64,000 nt of DNA. Origin: Candidatus Binatia bacterium (GTDB lineage Bacteria; Eisenbacteria; RBG-16-71-46; SZUA-252). Position numbers and translations under genes: made by a program. How positions within the stretch are numbered: the stretch's first letter is position 1; every line of letters begins with the position of its first letter. Below the pieces are notes generated by a model. That model was not told the DNA's origin. It worked only from the letters and a program-made list of their open reading frames with translations, and searched no databases. Location of the stretch: the NCBI GenBank assembly GCA_035631035.1, contig DASQJL010000060.1, positions 1 to 64,000 of the forward strand, read 5' to 3'. Below, one piece after another: positions 47,256-56,281 of the stretch.

Positions 47256-47939
47256 CTACTCGGCGCGGGCCTCGCGCCGCGCCCGGTCCACCATCTCCGG
47301 GCTCGCGTAGATCGCCACCTCGACGCGGCGATTGCGGCTCCGCCCCGATTCGGTGTCGTTCGACTCTACCGGCTCCCGCTCGCCGCGGCCCGCCGTCTCG
47401 ATGTCCCGATCGACGCCCTGCGAGCGCAGGTAGCGCGCCGCCGCGGCGGCCCGACGCTCCGAGAGATCCATGTTGTAGCTGTCGGTGCCGACGGCGTCGG
47501 TGTGCCCGACGATCAGGAGATTGGTTTCGTCGTACTTCTCCAGGCTGCGCGCCAGCTCGTCCAGGTTGCGGCGCGCCGTGCCGCGAATGGCGTCGGAATC
47601 GAAGTCGAAGAGAAGGCCCGACTCGAAGGTGATCTGGATCCCCTCCCCGACGCGCTCCACGATCGCCCCCGGGATGTTCTGCTCCAGCTCCCGCGCCTGC
47701 TGGTCCATCTTGTGGCCGATGATCGCGCCGGCCGCTCCACCGACGACCGCGCCGATGATGGCGCCGCGCGCCGTCGAGCCGGTCGCGTTCCCGATCACCG
47801 AGCCGCCCGCGGCGCCCGCCGCGGCGCCGATGATTGCGCCCTTCTGCTCCTTGCTGAGCGACGAGCATCCGGGAACGCCGCCTAAGACGAGCGCTCCGGC
47901 CAGCGCCAGCGTCGCCGCCTTGTGCATGGAAATCCGCAT
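47256..47939 (-). CDS. OmpA-family lipoprotein with glycine-zipper domain
   Basis: 227 residues; ATG at 47939 with GGAGG 5 bases upstream. Lipoprotein signal ending LGGVPGC. Residues 35-80 are glycine zippers (GAIIGAAAGAAGGSVIGNA, GAIIGAVVGGAAGAIIGHKM), then an OmpA C-terminal peptidoglycan-binding domain (LFDFDSDAIRGTARRNLDELARSL in parts, VGHTDAVGTDSYNMDLSERRA, NRRVEVAI). The conserved Asp and Arg that bind diaminopimelate are present. Likely anchors the outer membrane to peptidoglycan; resembles YiaD. It is 63 bases downstream of the Dps-like gene on the same strand. Confidence 0.92.
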   Translation of the reverse strand: MRISMHKAATLALAGALVLGGVPGCSSLSKEQKGAIIGAAAGAAGGSVIGNATGSTARGAIIGAVVGGAAGAIIGHKMDQQARELEQNIPGAIVERVGEGIQITFESGLLFDFDSDAIRGTARRNLDELARSLEKYDETNLLIVGHTDAVGTDSYNMDLSERRAAAAARYLRSQGVDRDIETAGRGEREPVESNDTESGRSRNRRVEVAIYASPEMVDRARREARAE

Positions 47940-48001
47940 GGAAGCCTCCATTCCGGCCCGCGACCCTCGCCGCGTGCCGGACTCAGGTTGGGTTCGTGAC
48001 G

Positions 48002-48649
48002 TTATCGCCGGCCGGACCGCCCGCCCGGCGGACGGTTCCGCGCCGTCGCGCGCGAGCCCGAATCTGGCGATTCCGAGGCGCCGCTCGCGGGCCGGCGGGA
48101 TTCCTCCGACGGCTGCTCGGCCGCGGGCTCGCCGGTCTGGCTCACTTCGAACAGGAACCACACGCGGCGCTCGGTCTGATCCAGGATGTCCTGGAGCAGG
48201 TTGCCGGTCGGCGTATCGTGATGCTCGTCGCAGGTCTCGATGGCCGCGCGCTGGCGCTCGGCCATCGCCCGGTTGTCGTCGAGCAGCCTCCGCACCATTT
48301 CGAGCGGCGTGACGTACTCCTCCTCGTCGTCGGCCACGTTCTGGAGGGACCCGATGTGACCGATGCTCCGGATCGTCGTCCCGCCGATCTTCCGCAGGCG
48401 CTCCGCCAGGATGTCCACCGACTCCAGCACGGTCTCGGCCTGCTCGTCGAACAGGAGATGGTAGTCTCGGAAATGCGGCCCGCTCACGTGCCAGTGGAAG
48501 TTCTTGGTCTTCACGTACAGCGCGAGCGCGTCGGCGATGAGCGGATTGACGGCCTCCACCACGGCGCGGACGTCATCCGGTCCGAGGTCGGTGGGCGTCG
48601 CCAGAGGCCGGGGAGCCGTCGGGCGGGCGTTCAAGGCGCGTTTGGCCAT
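48002..48649 (-). CDS. Dps-like ferritin family protein with extended C-terminus
   Basis: 215 residues, about 45 longer than a typical Dps. The helical core carries the Dps ferroxidase motif KNFHWHVSGPHFRDYHLLFDEQAE in parts (His51-like, His-x-x-Asp, Glu), followed by the DILAERLRKIGGTTIRSIG segment and a last helix QDILDQTERRVWFLFE. The tail (residues 170-215) is disordered, Ser/Arg/Gly-rich and basic at the end, and could bind DNA as basic tails do in other Dps proteins. It would store iron and protect DNA from peroxide. Terminates 62 bases before the OmpA lipoprotein gene. Confidence 0.9.
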   Translation of the reverse strand: MAKRALNARPTAPRPLATPTDLGPDDVRAVVEAVNPLIADALALYVKTKNFHWHVSGPHFRDYHLLFDEQAETVLESVDILAERLRKIGGTTIRSIGHIGSLQNVADDEEEYVTPLEMVRRLLDDNRAMAERQRAAIETCDEHHDTPTGNLLQDILDQTERRVWFLFEVSQTGEPAAEQPSEESRRPASGASESPDSGSRATARNRPPGGRSGRR

Positions 48650-48749
48650 GGATTCTCCTTCCGGTATCGACCGGGGATTCGTTGGGTTCGGGGTCCCCTG
48701 CTCCGGGACCGCGGGACGCGGCCCTCATGGCCGCGTCGCGCGCCCCTGA

Positions 48750-50054
48750 TTATCGGCGCGGGCGTCCCATGAAGGGAAGCAGGACGAGCGAGACCAGTCC
48801 GAACGCGCCATCCAGGGCCAGGGTGGCGGGATAGCCCCACCGCACGAGCGCGTGCCCCTGCCATCCCGACGTATAGGAGTAGACGAGGTTGCAGAGGGCC
48901 ATGTACGCGGTGAACTGCGTCGCGGCCACCGCCGGTGTCGTCACGTCCATGTAGATGGCGGTGCCGACCCCGTACATGAGCCCCTGGAAGACGGAATAGC
49001 CCAGCGTCAGCACCCAGAAGAGCCGGACCAGCTCGTGCGGGACCACGGGGCGCCCGGGCATCGAGGGATCCACCGGCAGGATCCAGCCGAAGTGGCGCAT
49101 GGCCAGGGCCATGGCGAACGTCGGAAGCGTGGTGCCGACCACGAAGAGGGCCAGGGTGCGGCGCCGGCCGAAGCGGTCGGAGAGCCATCCTCCGAGCACG
49201 CAGAACCCCGCCGAAAGGACGGTGCTCCAGAGTCCGAGGATTCCGATCTGCGTGTCGGTCAGTCCCAGCTCCACCGCGAGATTGGACTGCAGCGAGAGGG
49301 AGAGCGCATACGCGCCCATCGGCAGGAGCGCCAGGAAAATGGCGAGGAGCGCGGGGCGGCTTCCGGTGAAGGCCCGCGCCGCGTCCCGCGCGAACCGCCC
49401 GATCTCGCGGGCGACGGCGATCGCCGGCGAACCGGCGCGCGCCGCGCGCGGCGGCCCCGCCGCCTCCCGCATCGGCACCGGCACGAGCAGCGTGACGAGC
49501 GCGATCGCCCCGGCCACCACGAGGAAGGTCGCGCGGAAGCCGACGAGCGGGGTGAGCAGGAGAACGCCGGCGCCCCCGGCCGCGTTCCCGAGGTACTGCC
49601 CCGCGAACATGAGCCCGTTCGCCAGCCCGCGCTCGCCGCCCTGGAGCGTGTTCACCGCGAGGGAATCGATCGCGACGTCCTGCGTCGCCGCGAACACGTT
49701 GTGGACCAGGATGATCGCGGTGAAGAGCCCGAGATGGCTCCGGAACTCCACGGGGGCGGCGGCCAGGAGGCTCACCGCCATCATCCCCTGCGTGAGGAGG
49801 ATCCAGAAGCGGCGGCGCCCCCACCGCTCCACCGAGAGCACGTCCACGAAGGGGCCGAACGCCCACTTGACCGCCCAGGGAAGGTAGAGGGCCGCGATGA
49901 ATCCGCCGATGGCCGCCGGATCCAGCCCCTGCCGCCGCATCTGCGTCGCAACGGCGGTTCCGGTGAACCCCGCGGGAATCCCCTCGGTGACGTAGAGGAG
50001 GAAGAAGGCGGCCAGACGCCCGCGCCGCGTGGCCAGGAGATCGGGGAGTCTCAC
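48750..50054 (-). CDS. AmpG-like MFS permease
   Basis: 434 residues with twelve hydrophobic spans. The N-terminus (FFLLYVTEGIPAGFTGTAVATQMRRQGLDPAAIG in parts; LPWAVKWAFGPFVDVL) and ATQDVAIDSLAVN in helix 4 match the AmpG/acetyl-CoA transporter-like branch of the major facilitator superfamily. AmpG imports anhydromuropeptides for cell wall recycling; sugar or peptide transport cannot be ruled out. No beta-lactamase regulator is adjacent. Divergent from the TerB-like gene. Confidence 0.8.
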   Translation of the reverse strand: MRLPDLLATRRGRLAAFFLLYVTEGIPAGFTGTAVATQMRRQGLDPAAIGGFIAALYLPWAVKWAFGPFVDVLSVERWGRRRFWILLTQGMMAVSLLAAAPVEFRSHLGLFTAIILVHNVFAATQDVAIDSLAVNTLQGGERGLANGLMFAGQYLGNAAGGAGVLLLTPLVGFRATFLVVAGAIALVTLLVPVPMREAAGPPRAARAGSPAIAVAREIGRFARDAARAFTGSRPALLAIFLALLPMGAYALSLSLQSNLAVELGLTDTQIGILGLWSTVLSAGFCVLGGWLSDRFGRRRTLALFVVGTTLPTFAMALAMRHFGWILPVDPSMPGRPVVPHELVRLFWVLTLGYSVFQGLMYGVGTAIYMDVTTPAVAATQFTAYMALCNLVYSYTSGWQGHALVRWGYPATLALDGAFGLVSLVLLPFMGRPRR

Positions 50055-50146
50055 GCCGGGGAACGCTCCGTCACGCGGGAACCCTGCGCGATGCGGGGGC
50101 TCGGAGGCAACGCCAAAGGGTGCTACCCTCCCCGCCGGGAGGAACG

Positions 50147-50686
50147 ATGTCGATCTGGAGATTCTTCGGTGTGGAGCGGGAGCCCGAGGACCGGGACCCC
50201 GGCACCTTCGCCTCGTCGGCCGAGGCGATGCGCGACGTGGTCGAGCGCCTCGAGCGCCTCGACCCGGACCGGGCGCGCTACGTCGCGCGGTTCGCCTACG
50301 TGCTGGGCCGCGTCGCCAACGCCGATCTCGAGGTGACCGAGATGGAGACCCGCGCCATGGAACGCCAGGTCCAGGCCCTGGGCGGCCTGGACGAGGCCGA
50401 GGCGGTGCTCGTCGTCGAGATCGCCAAGGTGCAGCACCGACTGTTCGGCGCCACCGACAGCTTCTCGATCACCCGCGACTTCGCGAAGACCGCCACCCCC
50501 GAGCAGAAGCGCGAGCTGCTCGGGTGCCTCTTTGCGGTGTCGGCGGCCGACGAGAACATCTCCGGAGTCGAGGAGAACGAGATCCGCCGCATCGTGAAGG
50601 AGCTGGACCTGGCCCACGAGGACTTCATCGCCGCGCGCGCGAGCTACCGGGAGCACGTGGCGCGCCTGCGGGAGGAGACGCCATGA
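50147..50686 (+). CDS. TerB-like family protein
   Basis: 179 residues; ATG with GGGAGG 5 bases upstream. The helical TerB fold has two acidic motifs characteristic of metal or acidic binding: ADLEVTEMETRAMERQV and the repeat AADENISGVEENEIRRIVK. The rest (DRARYVARFAYVLGRVANAD, KRELLGCLFAVSA) is typical of TerB-domain proteins, first seen in tellurite resistance and later in envelope stress and phage defence. Here no ter gene is adjacent; it overlaps the TPR gene start by 4 bases. Confidence 0.85.
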   Translation: MSIWRFFGVEREPEDRDPGTFASSAEAMRDVVERLERLDPDRARYVARFAYVLGRVANADLEVTEMETRAMERQVQALGGLDEAEAVLVVEIAKVQHRLFGATDSFSITRDFAKTATPEQKRELLGCLFAVSAADENISGVEENEIRRIVKELDLAHEDFIAARASYREHVARLREETP

Positions 50687-51606
50687 CCCGTTTCGCGCCG
50701 TTGCCCGACCTCGATTCGGTCTGGGACTTCGACCATCCCGAGGCGTCCGAAGCCGCGTTCGCGGCACTCCTGCCGCTGGCGCGCGCCTCCGGCGATCCCG
50801 ATTACCTGGCCCAGCTCCTCACCCAGGTGGCGCGGGCCGAGGGGCTGCAGATGAAGTTCGATCACGCCTCGAAAACGCTGGACGAGGCCGAGGCGCTGAT
50901 CACCCCCGAGACGCCGACGGCGCGCGTGCGCCTCCTCTTGGAACGCGGCCGGGTGCTCAACTCCTCGAAGCGGCGCGAGGAATCGAAGCCCTTCTTCCTC
51001 GAAGCCTGGGATCTCGCGCGCGAGACGGGCGCCGGAGGGCTGGCCGTGGACGCGGCGCACATGCTCGGCATCGTCGAGCGCGGCGACGCGTCGGTTGCGT
51101 GGAACGAGAAAGCGATCGCCTACGCCGAGGCCTCCAGCGACCCCAAGGCGCGCCGCTGGCTCGGCTCCCTCTACAACAACCTCGGCTGGACCTGGCACGA
51201 CGCGGGGGACGCGGCGAGGGCTCTCGACCTCTTCCAGAAGGCCCTGGCCGCGCGCGAGGCCGAGGGGAAGGCGGGGCTCGTCCGGATCGCGCGGTGGTGC
51301 GTGGCGCGGGCGCTCCGCTCGCTGGGAAGGCTGGACGAGGCGCTCGCGACCCAGCGTCGTCTCCTCGCCGAGAACGAGGCGGTCGGCGCGCCCGACGGCT
51401 ACGTCCACGAGGAGATCGGCGAGATCCTCCTCGCGCGCGGCGACGACGCCGGAGCGAAGCCGCACTTCGCCGCGGCCTGGAAGGTCCTCTCCGAGGATCC
51501 CTGGCTCCGCCGCGACGAGCCGGCGCGGCTCGAGCGGATGCGGCGTCTCGGCGGCCTTCCGGCGGCGGACGCCCCCTCCGGCGCGGCCGGTCCCCACTCC
51601 CGATGA
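50683..51606 (+). CDS. Tetratricopeptide-repeat protein
   Basis: 307 residues, no signal peptide. TPR-type helices recur: EAAFAALLPLARASGDPDYLA, VRLLLERGRVLNSSKRREESKPFFLEAW in parts, YNNLGWTWHDAGDAARALDLFQKALAAREAEG in parts, ALRSLGRLDEALATQRRLLAEN, and YVHEEIGEILLARGDDAGA. About five repeats. A protein-protein scaffold, location cytoplasmic by lack of signal. Starts within the TerB stop and its own stop overlaps the DUF423 start, so the three are translated together; a TerB-TPR interaction is plausible. Confidence 0.88.
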   Translation: MTRFAPLPDLDSVWDFDHPEASEAAFAALLPLARASGDPDYLAQLLTQVARAEGLQMKFDHASKTLDEAEALITPETPTARVRLLLERGRVLNSSKRREESKPFFLEAWDLARETGAGGLAVDAAHMLGIVERGDASVAWNEKAIAYAEASSDPKARRWLGSLYNNLGWTWHDAGDAARALDLFQKALAAREAEGKAGLVRIARWCVARALRSLGRLDEALATQRRLLAENEAVGAPDGYVHEEIGEILLARGDDAGAKPHFAAAWKVLSEDPWLRRDEPARLERMRRLGGLPAADAPSGAAGPHSR

Positions 51607-51977
51607 AGCCCGCCGCGCTCTTCGGCATGCTGGGCGCGGTCTTCGGCTTCCTGGGGGTCGCGGCGGGCGCATTCGGCGCGCACGCCCTTCGCGACACCCT
51701 TCCGCCGGAGCGGCTCCAGGTCTTCGAGACGGGGGCGCGCTACCAGCTGATCCACGCGCTGGCCCTGGTCGCGGTCGCCCTGGCTCTGGACCGCGCCGCC
51801 ACGGGCCCGGCGACCGCGGCCGGATGGCTCTTCGTGCTGGGTCAGGTGATCTTCGCGGGAAGCCTCTACGCGCTCGCGCTGAGCGGCGTCCGCCTCTGGG
51901 GCGCCGTCACCCCCCTGGGCGGCCTCTGCTACCTCGGGGGCTGGGCGTTTCTCGCGTGGTCCTTCGCGAGGCGCTGA
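51603..51977 (+). CDS. DUF423 family membrane protein
   Basis: 124 residues, four hydrophobic helices. The N-terminus FGMLGAVFGFLGVAAGAFGAHALRDTL in parts, ETGARYQLIHALALVAVAL and LGQVIFAGSLYALALSGV, VTPLGGLCYLGGWAFLAWSF are the DUF423 (YgdD/YwdK) signatures. The family is widespread and uncharacterised. Third of the coupled TerB-TPR-DUF423 unit. Confidence 0.92.
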   Translation: MKPAALFGMLGAVFGFLGVAAGAFGAHALRDTLPPERLQVFETGARYQLIHALALVAVALALDRAATGPATAAGWLFVLGQVIFAGSLYALALSGVRLWGAVTPLGGLCYLGGWAFLAWSFARR

Positions 51978-51978
51978 G

Positions 51979-52704
51979 CTACTCCGCCCGTTCCCGGTCC
52001 CACCACTTCGAGAGGTTCCTCCCCGGCACGCGCGGCCGGCTCGCGTAATGCGAGGTGTCGTTGAACAGCATGAGGCGGGCGCGCACGGGACCCTTGAAGT
52101 CGAGCACGTTGAGCGCGGCCGGCGCCTGGTCCAGGCGGTCGCGGTACCCGCGCTCGTCGATCCCGAGCAGGCTGGAGAGCACGAGGCGGATGGTCGCCTT
52201 GTGCGACACGACGAGGACGCGCGCCCCTTCGTGACGCGTCACGATCTCCCGGATCACCGGCAGCGCCCGCGCGAGCACCTGGACGCCCGACTCCCCTCCC
52301 TCCGGCGCGAACGTGAAGGGGTCGGCCTCCCAGGCGGCGTACTCGCTCCCGAAGCGAGCCTCGACCTCGGTGCGGCTCTTCCCTTCCCAGTGCCCGTGCC
52401 GGATCTCCCGCAGGCCGTCGCGCGCCATCGGCTCGAGGCTCGCCTCGCCGCACGCGGCGCAGGCGAGGCGCGCCGTGTCCATGGCGCGCGAGAGCGGGCT
52501 CGCGTAGACGGCGGCGATCCCCTCGCCGCGAAGGCGCTCGCCCAGGAGCGCGGCCTGGCGGCGCCCCTCTTCGGAGAGCTCGACCCCCTCGTCTCCGGAG
52601 AAGCGGTCCTCGGCGGTCAGCGGCGTGGCGCCGTGCCGGGCGATGTAGAGGCGCGTCGCCTCGCGCCCCGTCACCGGCGTTCTTCTCGGGATCGTCGCAT
52701 GCAC
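51979..52704 (-). CDS. Histidine phosphatase family protein
   Basis: 241 residues. The RHG motif YIARHGATPLTAEDRF carries the phospho-acceptor His; the second catalytic His is in VVSHKATIRLVLSSLLGI, with YASPLSRAMDTARLAC and GLREIRHGHWEGKSRTEVEA between. This is the phosphoglycerate mutase/CobC/GpmB-like branch, acting on small phosphorylated metabolites. Its exact substrate is unknown. Convergent with the DUF423 gene (1-base gap). Confidence 0.9.
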   Translation of the reverse strand: MHATIPRRTPVTGREATRLYIARHGATPLTAEDRFSGDEGVELSEEGRRQAALLGERLRGEGIAAVYASPLSRAMDTARLACAACGEASLEPMARDGLREIRHGHWEGKSRTEVEARFGSEYAAWEADPFTFAPEGGESGVQVLARALPVIREIVTRHEGARVLVVSHKATIRLVLSSLLGIDERGYRDRLDQAPAALNVLDFKGPVRARLMLFNDTSHYASRPRVPGRNLSKWWDRERAE

Positions 52705-52793
52705 GTAGGGTAGCGCGATCGGGACCGGCGTGGACTACAGTTAATGGGCAGCAGGAAGGGCCGAACGATCGTCCCCGAGCCACGGAGGCCACG

Positions 52794-53483
52794 ATGCACC
52801 CCAAGCTGATCCGATTCGCGACCGCGGTCCTGTTCGGCGTCGCCGCTCTGGCGCCCGCGGCGCGCGCCGCCGATTCCGTACCGAGCGACGAGGCGGAGCG
52901 CCTCGACAAGGCCCGCGTCGCCTTCCAGGAGATCCGCGACATGAAGGACGAGAACATCCCGCGCCCGCTGATGGAGCGCGCCCGCTGCGTCGCCGTCTTC
53001 CCCGGCATGGTGAAGGGCGCGCTGGGCTGGGGCGCGCGCGTCGGGAAGGGCGTGATGAGCTGCCGGGACGCCTCGGGCCACTGGGGCCCGCCGATCTTCC
53101 TCACGGTCAAAGGAGGGAGCTTCGGGTTCCAGATCGGGGTGGAGAAGGCCGACGTCGTGCTCTTCTTCATGACCGACAAGAGCGCCCGATCGCTGATGGA
53201 GAGCAAGTTCACGCTCGGCGGCAAGGCGGGCCTCGCCGCGGGGCCGGTGGGCCGGACCGCCGAGGCCTCCACCGATCTCAAGCTCGACGCCGAGATCTAT
53301 TCCTATGCGCGATCGAAAGGGCTCTTCGCGGGGATCTCGCTGGAAGGGGCGCGCGTCGCCCCCGACGACAAGGCCACCCGCCGCTTCTACGGCCCCTCGG
53401 CGGACGGGAAGAAGATCCTGACGGACCATGCGGCTCCGGCGAACCCGCCCGCGGCGCGGGCGTTCGTGGAGGCGCTTCCGTAG
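52794..53483 (+). CDS. Lipid-binding SYLF (Ysc84) domain protein, exported
   Basis: 229 residues with a signal peptide (VLFGVAALAPAARA). The SYLF domain spans nearly all of the mature protein: ERLDKARVAFQEIRDMKDENIP, RCVAVFPGMVKGALGWGARVGKGVM in parts, WGPPIFLTVKGGSFGFQIGVEKADVVLF in parts, SKFTLGGKAGLAAGPVGR, and GLFAGISLEGARVAPDD. SYLF domains bind phosphoinositides in eukaryotes and have been linked to lipid binding in bacterial envelope proteins. It probably works at the periplasmic face of a membrane. Single gene. Confidence 0.93.
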   Translation: MHPKLIRFATAVLFGVAALAPAARAADSVPSDEAERLDKARVAFQEIRDMKDENIPRPLMERARCVAVFPGMVKGALGWGARVGKGVMSCRDASGHWGPPIFLTVKGGSFGFQIGVEKADVVLFFMTDKSARSLMESKFTLGGKAGLAAGPVGRTAEASTDLKLDAEIYSYARSKGLFAGISLEGARVAPDDKATRRFYGPSADGKKILTDHAAPANPPAARAFVEALP

Positions 53484-53593
53484 GGAGCCGCGCCGGGCTG
53501 CCGTTGCGGCGACGGAGGGTTCGCCTATCTTCTGAGACGGCGAGCCTAGAATGTTGCTTTACCGGTGATTAGCCAGGCCCTGGCGGAACCACT

Positions 53594-53607
53594 CGGGACC
53601 GGTCCCG
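53594..53607. promoter_or_regulatory. Perfect palindrome upstream of the HlyD/DHA2 pump operon
   Basis: CGGGACCGGTCCCG, 14 bases, is 48 bases upstream of the start codon at 53655. Nearby lies GCCAG-GCC-CTGGC (53571-53583). A palindrome here could be an operator for a repressor of the pump, as in TetR- or MarR-controlled efflux genes; no regulator gene is adjacent. In GC-rich DNA such palindromes also arise by chance. Confidence 0.35.
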
Positions 53608-53654
53608 GAGGCCCCTGAACCGCAACCGGGTGCTCCGGCTTCCAAGTCTTTTGT

Positions 53655-54731
53655 ATGGATGCCGATTCCGCCGTTCGCCGCGGCCCGCTGAAGGAGGCGC
53701 CGCCCCTGAAGGAAGCGCCGGCCGAGCCGGTCCGAACGAGGCCGCGCCGGACGAAGATGCTCGTCATCGCCGGCGTCGCCCTGCTCCTCGTCGCGGCCGT
53801 CGCCGGATACTTCTGGCTCTCCTCGCGGGGGCGCGAGGGCACCGACGACGCGCAGGTCGAGGGGCACGTGATCCCGGTCCTCTCGCGCGTGAGCGGGTAC
53901 GTCCGCGAGGTCCGCGTCGAAGAGAACCAGCGCGTCCGCGCCGGAGATCTCCTGGTCGTGCTCGACGACAAGGACCTGACGGCGCGGCTTCGCAAGGCGG
54001 AGGCCGATCTCGCCGTGGCCCGGTCCTCGACCGGCCCCGGCGGCGAGAGCGCGGCCGAAGTGGGCGCGGCGCGGGCGGCCGTCGCGCAGGCGCGCGCCGA
54101 GACCGATCGCACCGCGGCGGAGCTGCGCCGCGACCGCGAGCTCGCGGCCCAGGGGGCGATCGCGCGCCAGGAGCTGGACAACGCGGTCGCGGCGGCGCAG
54201 GCCGCCCAGGCCGCGCTCCGCGCCGCGCAGAACCGGGCGGAGGCCGCCGTCGCCGGCTCGAGAGGATCGACCGCGAAAGTCGCCTCGGCGGTGGCGGAGC
54301 GCGACGAAGCGGCCCTCGAGGAATCCTACGCGCGCATCACGGCGCCGCACGACGGCGTCGTGACGAAGAAGAGCGTCGAGGTGGGCCAGCTGGTGCAGCC
54401 CGGCCAGGCGCTCCTCGCCGTCGTGCCGCTCCGGGACGTCTGGGTCGTGGCCAACTTCAAGGAAACCCAGCTCGAGGAGCTGAAGCCCGGCGATCCCGCC
54501 ACGATTCGCGCGGACGCCTATCACGGGCACTCGTTCCGCGGCCACGTCGAGAGCCTGAGCCCCGCGACGGGCGCGCGCTTTTCCCTGCTCCCACCCGACA
54601 ACGCGACCGGGAACTTCGTCAAGGTCGTGCAGCGCGTCCCCGTGAAGATCGCCCTGGACGAGCCCCCCGATCCCGCGCGCCCCCTGCGTCCCGGGATGAG
54701 CGTCCGGGTTTCGGTCCGCACGACGCGGTGA
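53655..54731 (+). CDS. EmrA-like HlyD family membrane fusion protein
   Basis: 358 residues. One transmembrane helix (LVIAGVALLLVAAVAGYFWL), then the HlyD fold: TDDAQVEGHVIPVLSRVSGYVREVRVEENQRVRAGDLLV in parts, a long coiled-coil (AELRRDRELAAQGAIARQELDNAVAAAQAAQAAL in parts), ARITAPHDGVVTKKSVEVGQLV in parts and a barrel. This is the EmrA/FarA type. It bridges the inner membrane MFS pump to an outer membrane channel. Overlaps the pump gene start (GTGA). Ribosome binding site is weak. Confidence 0.94.
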   Translation: MDADSAVRRGPLKEAPPLKEAPAEPVRTRPRRTKMLVIAGVALLLVAAVAGYFWLSSRGREGTDDAQVEGHVIPVLSRVSGYVREVRVEENQRVRAGDLLVVLDDKDLTARLRKAEADLAVARSSTGPGGESAAEVGAARAAVAQARAETDRTAAELRRDRELAAQGAIARQELDNAVAAAQAAQAALRAAQNRAEAAVAGSRGSTAKVASAVAERDEAALEESYARITAPHDGVVTKKSVEVGQLVQPGQALLAVVPLRDVWVVANFKETQLEELKPGDPATIRADAYHGHSFRGHVESLSPATGARFSLLPPDNATGNFVKVVQRVPVKIALDEPPDPARPLRPGMSVRVSVRTTR

Positions 54732-56281
54732 ACCGCTCCGCGCCGCGATGGCTGATCACGGTCAGCGTGCTGACCGGAACGATCATGGCCGTCCTCGACG
54801 CGAGCATCGTGAATGTGGCCCTGCCCGACATGAGCGGGAGCCTGGGCGCCTCCACGACCGAGATCACCTGGGTCATCGCGGGCTACATGCTCGCGAACGT
54901 GGTGATCATGCCGATCATCGCCCTCCTCTCGGCGCGGTTCGGGCGGAAGCGCTTCTACGTCGCCAACATCGTCCTCTTCACCTCCGCCTCCATGCTCTGC
55001 GGGATGGCGCGCTCCCTTCCCCTCATGGTGGTGTTCCGCATCCTCCAGGGGATCGGCGGGGGCGTGCTCATGACGGTTTCCCAGGCGATCCTCCGCGAGA
55101 CCTTCCCGCCCGAGGAGCAGGGGCTGGCGATGGGCCTCTACGGCATGGGCGTCGTGGTCGCGCCCGCCGTGGGCCCCACGCTGGGGGGCTGGCTGACCGA
55201 CACCTATTCGTGGCCCTGGATCTTCTTCATCAACGTCCCGCTCGGGATGCTCTGCCTCTTCCTGGTCCTGCGCTACGTGCACGACCCGCCCTACCTGGCG
55301 CGGGATACCGGCTCGATCGACTTCCCCGGTCTCGCGCTCATGACGGTGGGACTGGGCTGCCTGCAGCTGGTGCTGGAGCAGGGGGCCGAGAAGGACTGGT
55401 TCGAATCGACCTGGATCCTCGCGCTGGCCGTGACGGCCGCGGCGGGGCTGACGCTCTTCCTCTGGCGCGAGCTCACGACGGAGCGGCCGGCGGTGAACCT
55501 GCGCCTGGCGAAGAACGCCTCCTTCAGCTCGGCCACGTTCCTCGGCGGGATCCTCGGGATGGGACTCTACGGAAGCCTCTTCATCCTGCCGCTCTTCCTC
55601 CAGCGCCTGCTCGGCTACACCGCCATGCAGTCGGGGCTGGCGCTCGCTCCGCGCAGCATCACGATGGCCGTGGTCATGCCGCTGAGCGGCTATCTCTACA
55701 ACCGGATCGGCCCGCGCGCGCTGGTGGCCGCCGGGCTCGCGGTGAGCGCGTGGTCGTTCTACGACCTGTCGCGCCTCTCGCTCCAGACGAGCGCCGCATC
55801 GATCCTGGTGCCTCAGATCTGGCAGGGCGTGGGATTCGGGCTGATCTTCGTGGCGTTGAGCACGGCCGCGCTCGCGACCATTCCGCGCCGCGATGTGACG
55901 GCCGCGGCCGGCCTCTACAACGTGGTGCGGCAGGTCTTCGGCAGCGTCGGCGTCGCGCTGGCGGCGACCCAGCTCCAGACCGGGACGCGCCGCTACCACG
56001 CGATCCTATCCTGGCAGGTCACCGGCTACAGCGAAGCGACGTCGCGATGGCTCGCCGCCGCGCGGAGCGGCTTCGCGCGCGCCTCCGCCGATTCGGTGGA
56101 GGCGGCGCGGCGCGCGCTCGCCGCGCTCGACCGGATCGTGCTCGGCCAGGCGACGGTCATGGCGTACAACCATGCCTTCTTCCTCGTGGCCATCCTCTTC
56201 GTCGCCGCGGTGCCGCTCGCGTTCCTCCTGCGCGGGCACGAGGGCGGCGATCACGCCGAGTCGGTCGCCGCCGAGGCCTGA
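54728..56281 (+). CDS. EmrB/QacA-type MFS drug exporter (DHA2 family)
   Basis: 517 residues with fourteen hydrophobic spans, the DHA2 family. GTG start overlapping the adaptor stop. Motifs: GTIMAVLDASIVNVALP (D1), LSARFGRKRFYVANIVLFTSAS in parts (motif A), RILQGIGGGVLMTVSQAIL in parts (motif B), GMGVVVAPAVGPTLGGWLTD in parts (motif C), and PWIFFINVPLGML. With the upstream EmrA-like protein it forms a proton-driven drug or metabolite exporter. It ends in a 31-base convergent overlap with the next gene. Confidence 0.95.
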   Translation: MNRSAPRWLITVSVLTGTIMAVLDASIVNVALPDMSGSLGASTTEITWVIAGYMLANVVIMPIIALLSARFGRKRFYVANIVLFTSASMLCGMARSLPLMVVFRILQGIGGGVLMTVSQAILRETFPPEEQGLAMGLYGMGVVVAPAVGPTLGGWLTDTYSWPWIFFINVPLGMLCLFLVLRYVHDPPYLARDTGSIDFPGLALMTVGLGCLQLVLEQGAEKDWFESTWILALAVTAAAGLTLFLWRELTTERPAVNLRLAKNASFSSATFLGGILGMGLYGSLFILPLFLQRLLGYTAMQSGLALAPRSITMAVVMPLSGYLYNRIGPRALVAAGLAVSAWSFYDLSRLSLQTSAASILVPQIWQGVGFGLIFVALSTAALATIPRRDVTAAAGLYNVVRQVFGSVGVALAATQLQTGTRRYHAILSWQVTGYSEATSRWLAAARSGFARASADSVEAARRALAALDRIVLGQATVMAYNHAFFLVAILFVAAVPLAFLLRGHEGGDHAESVAAEA

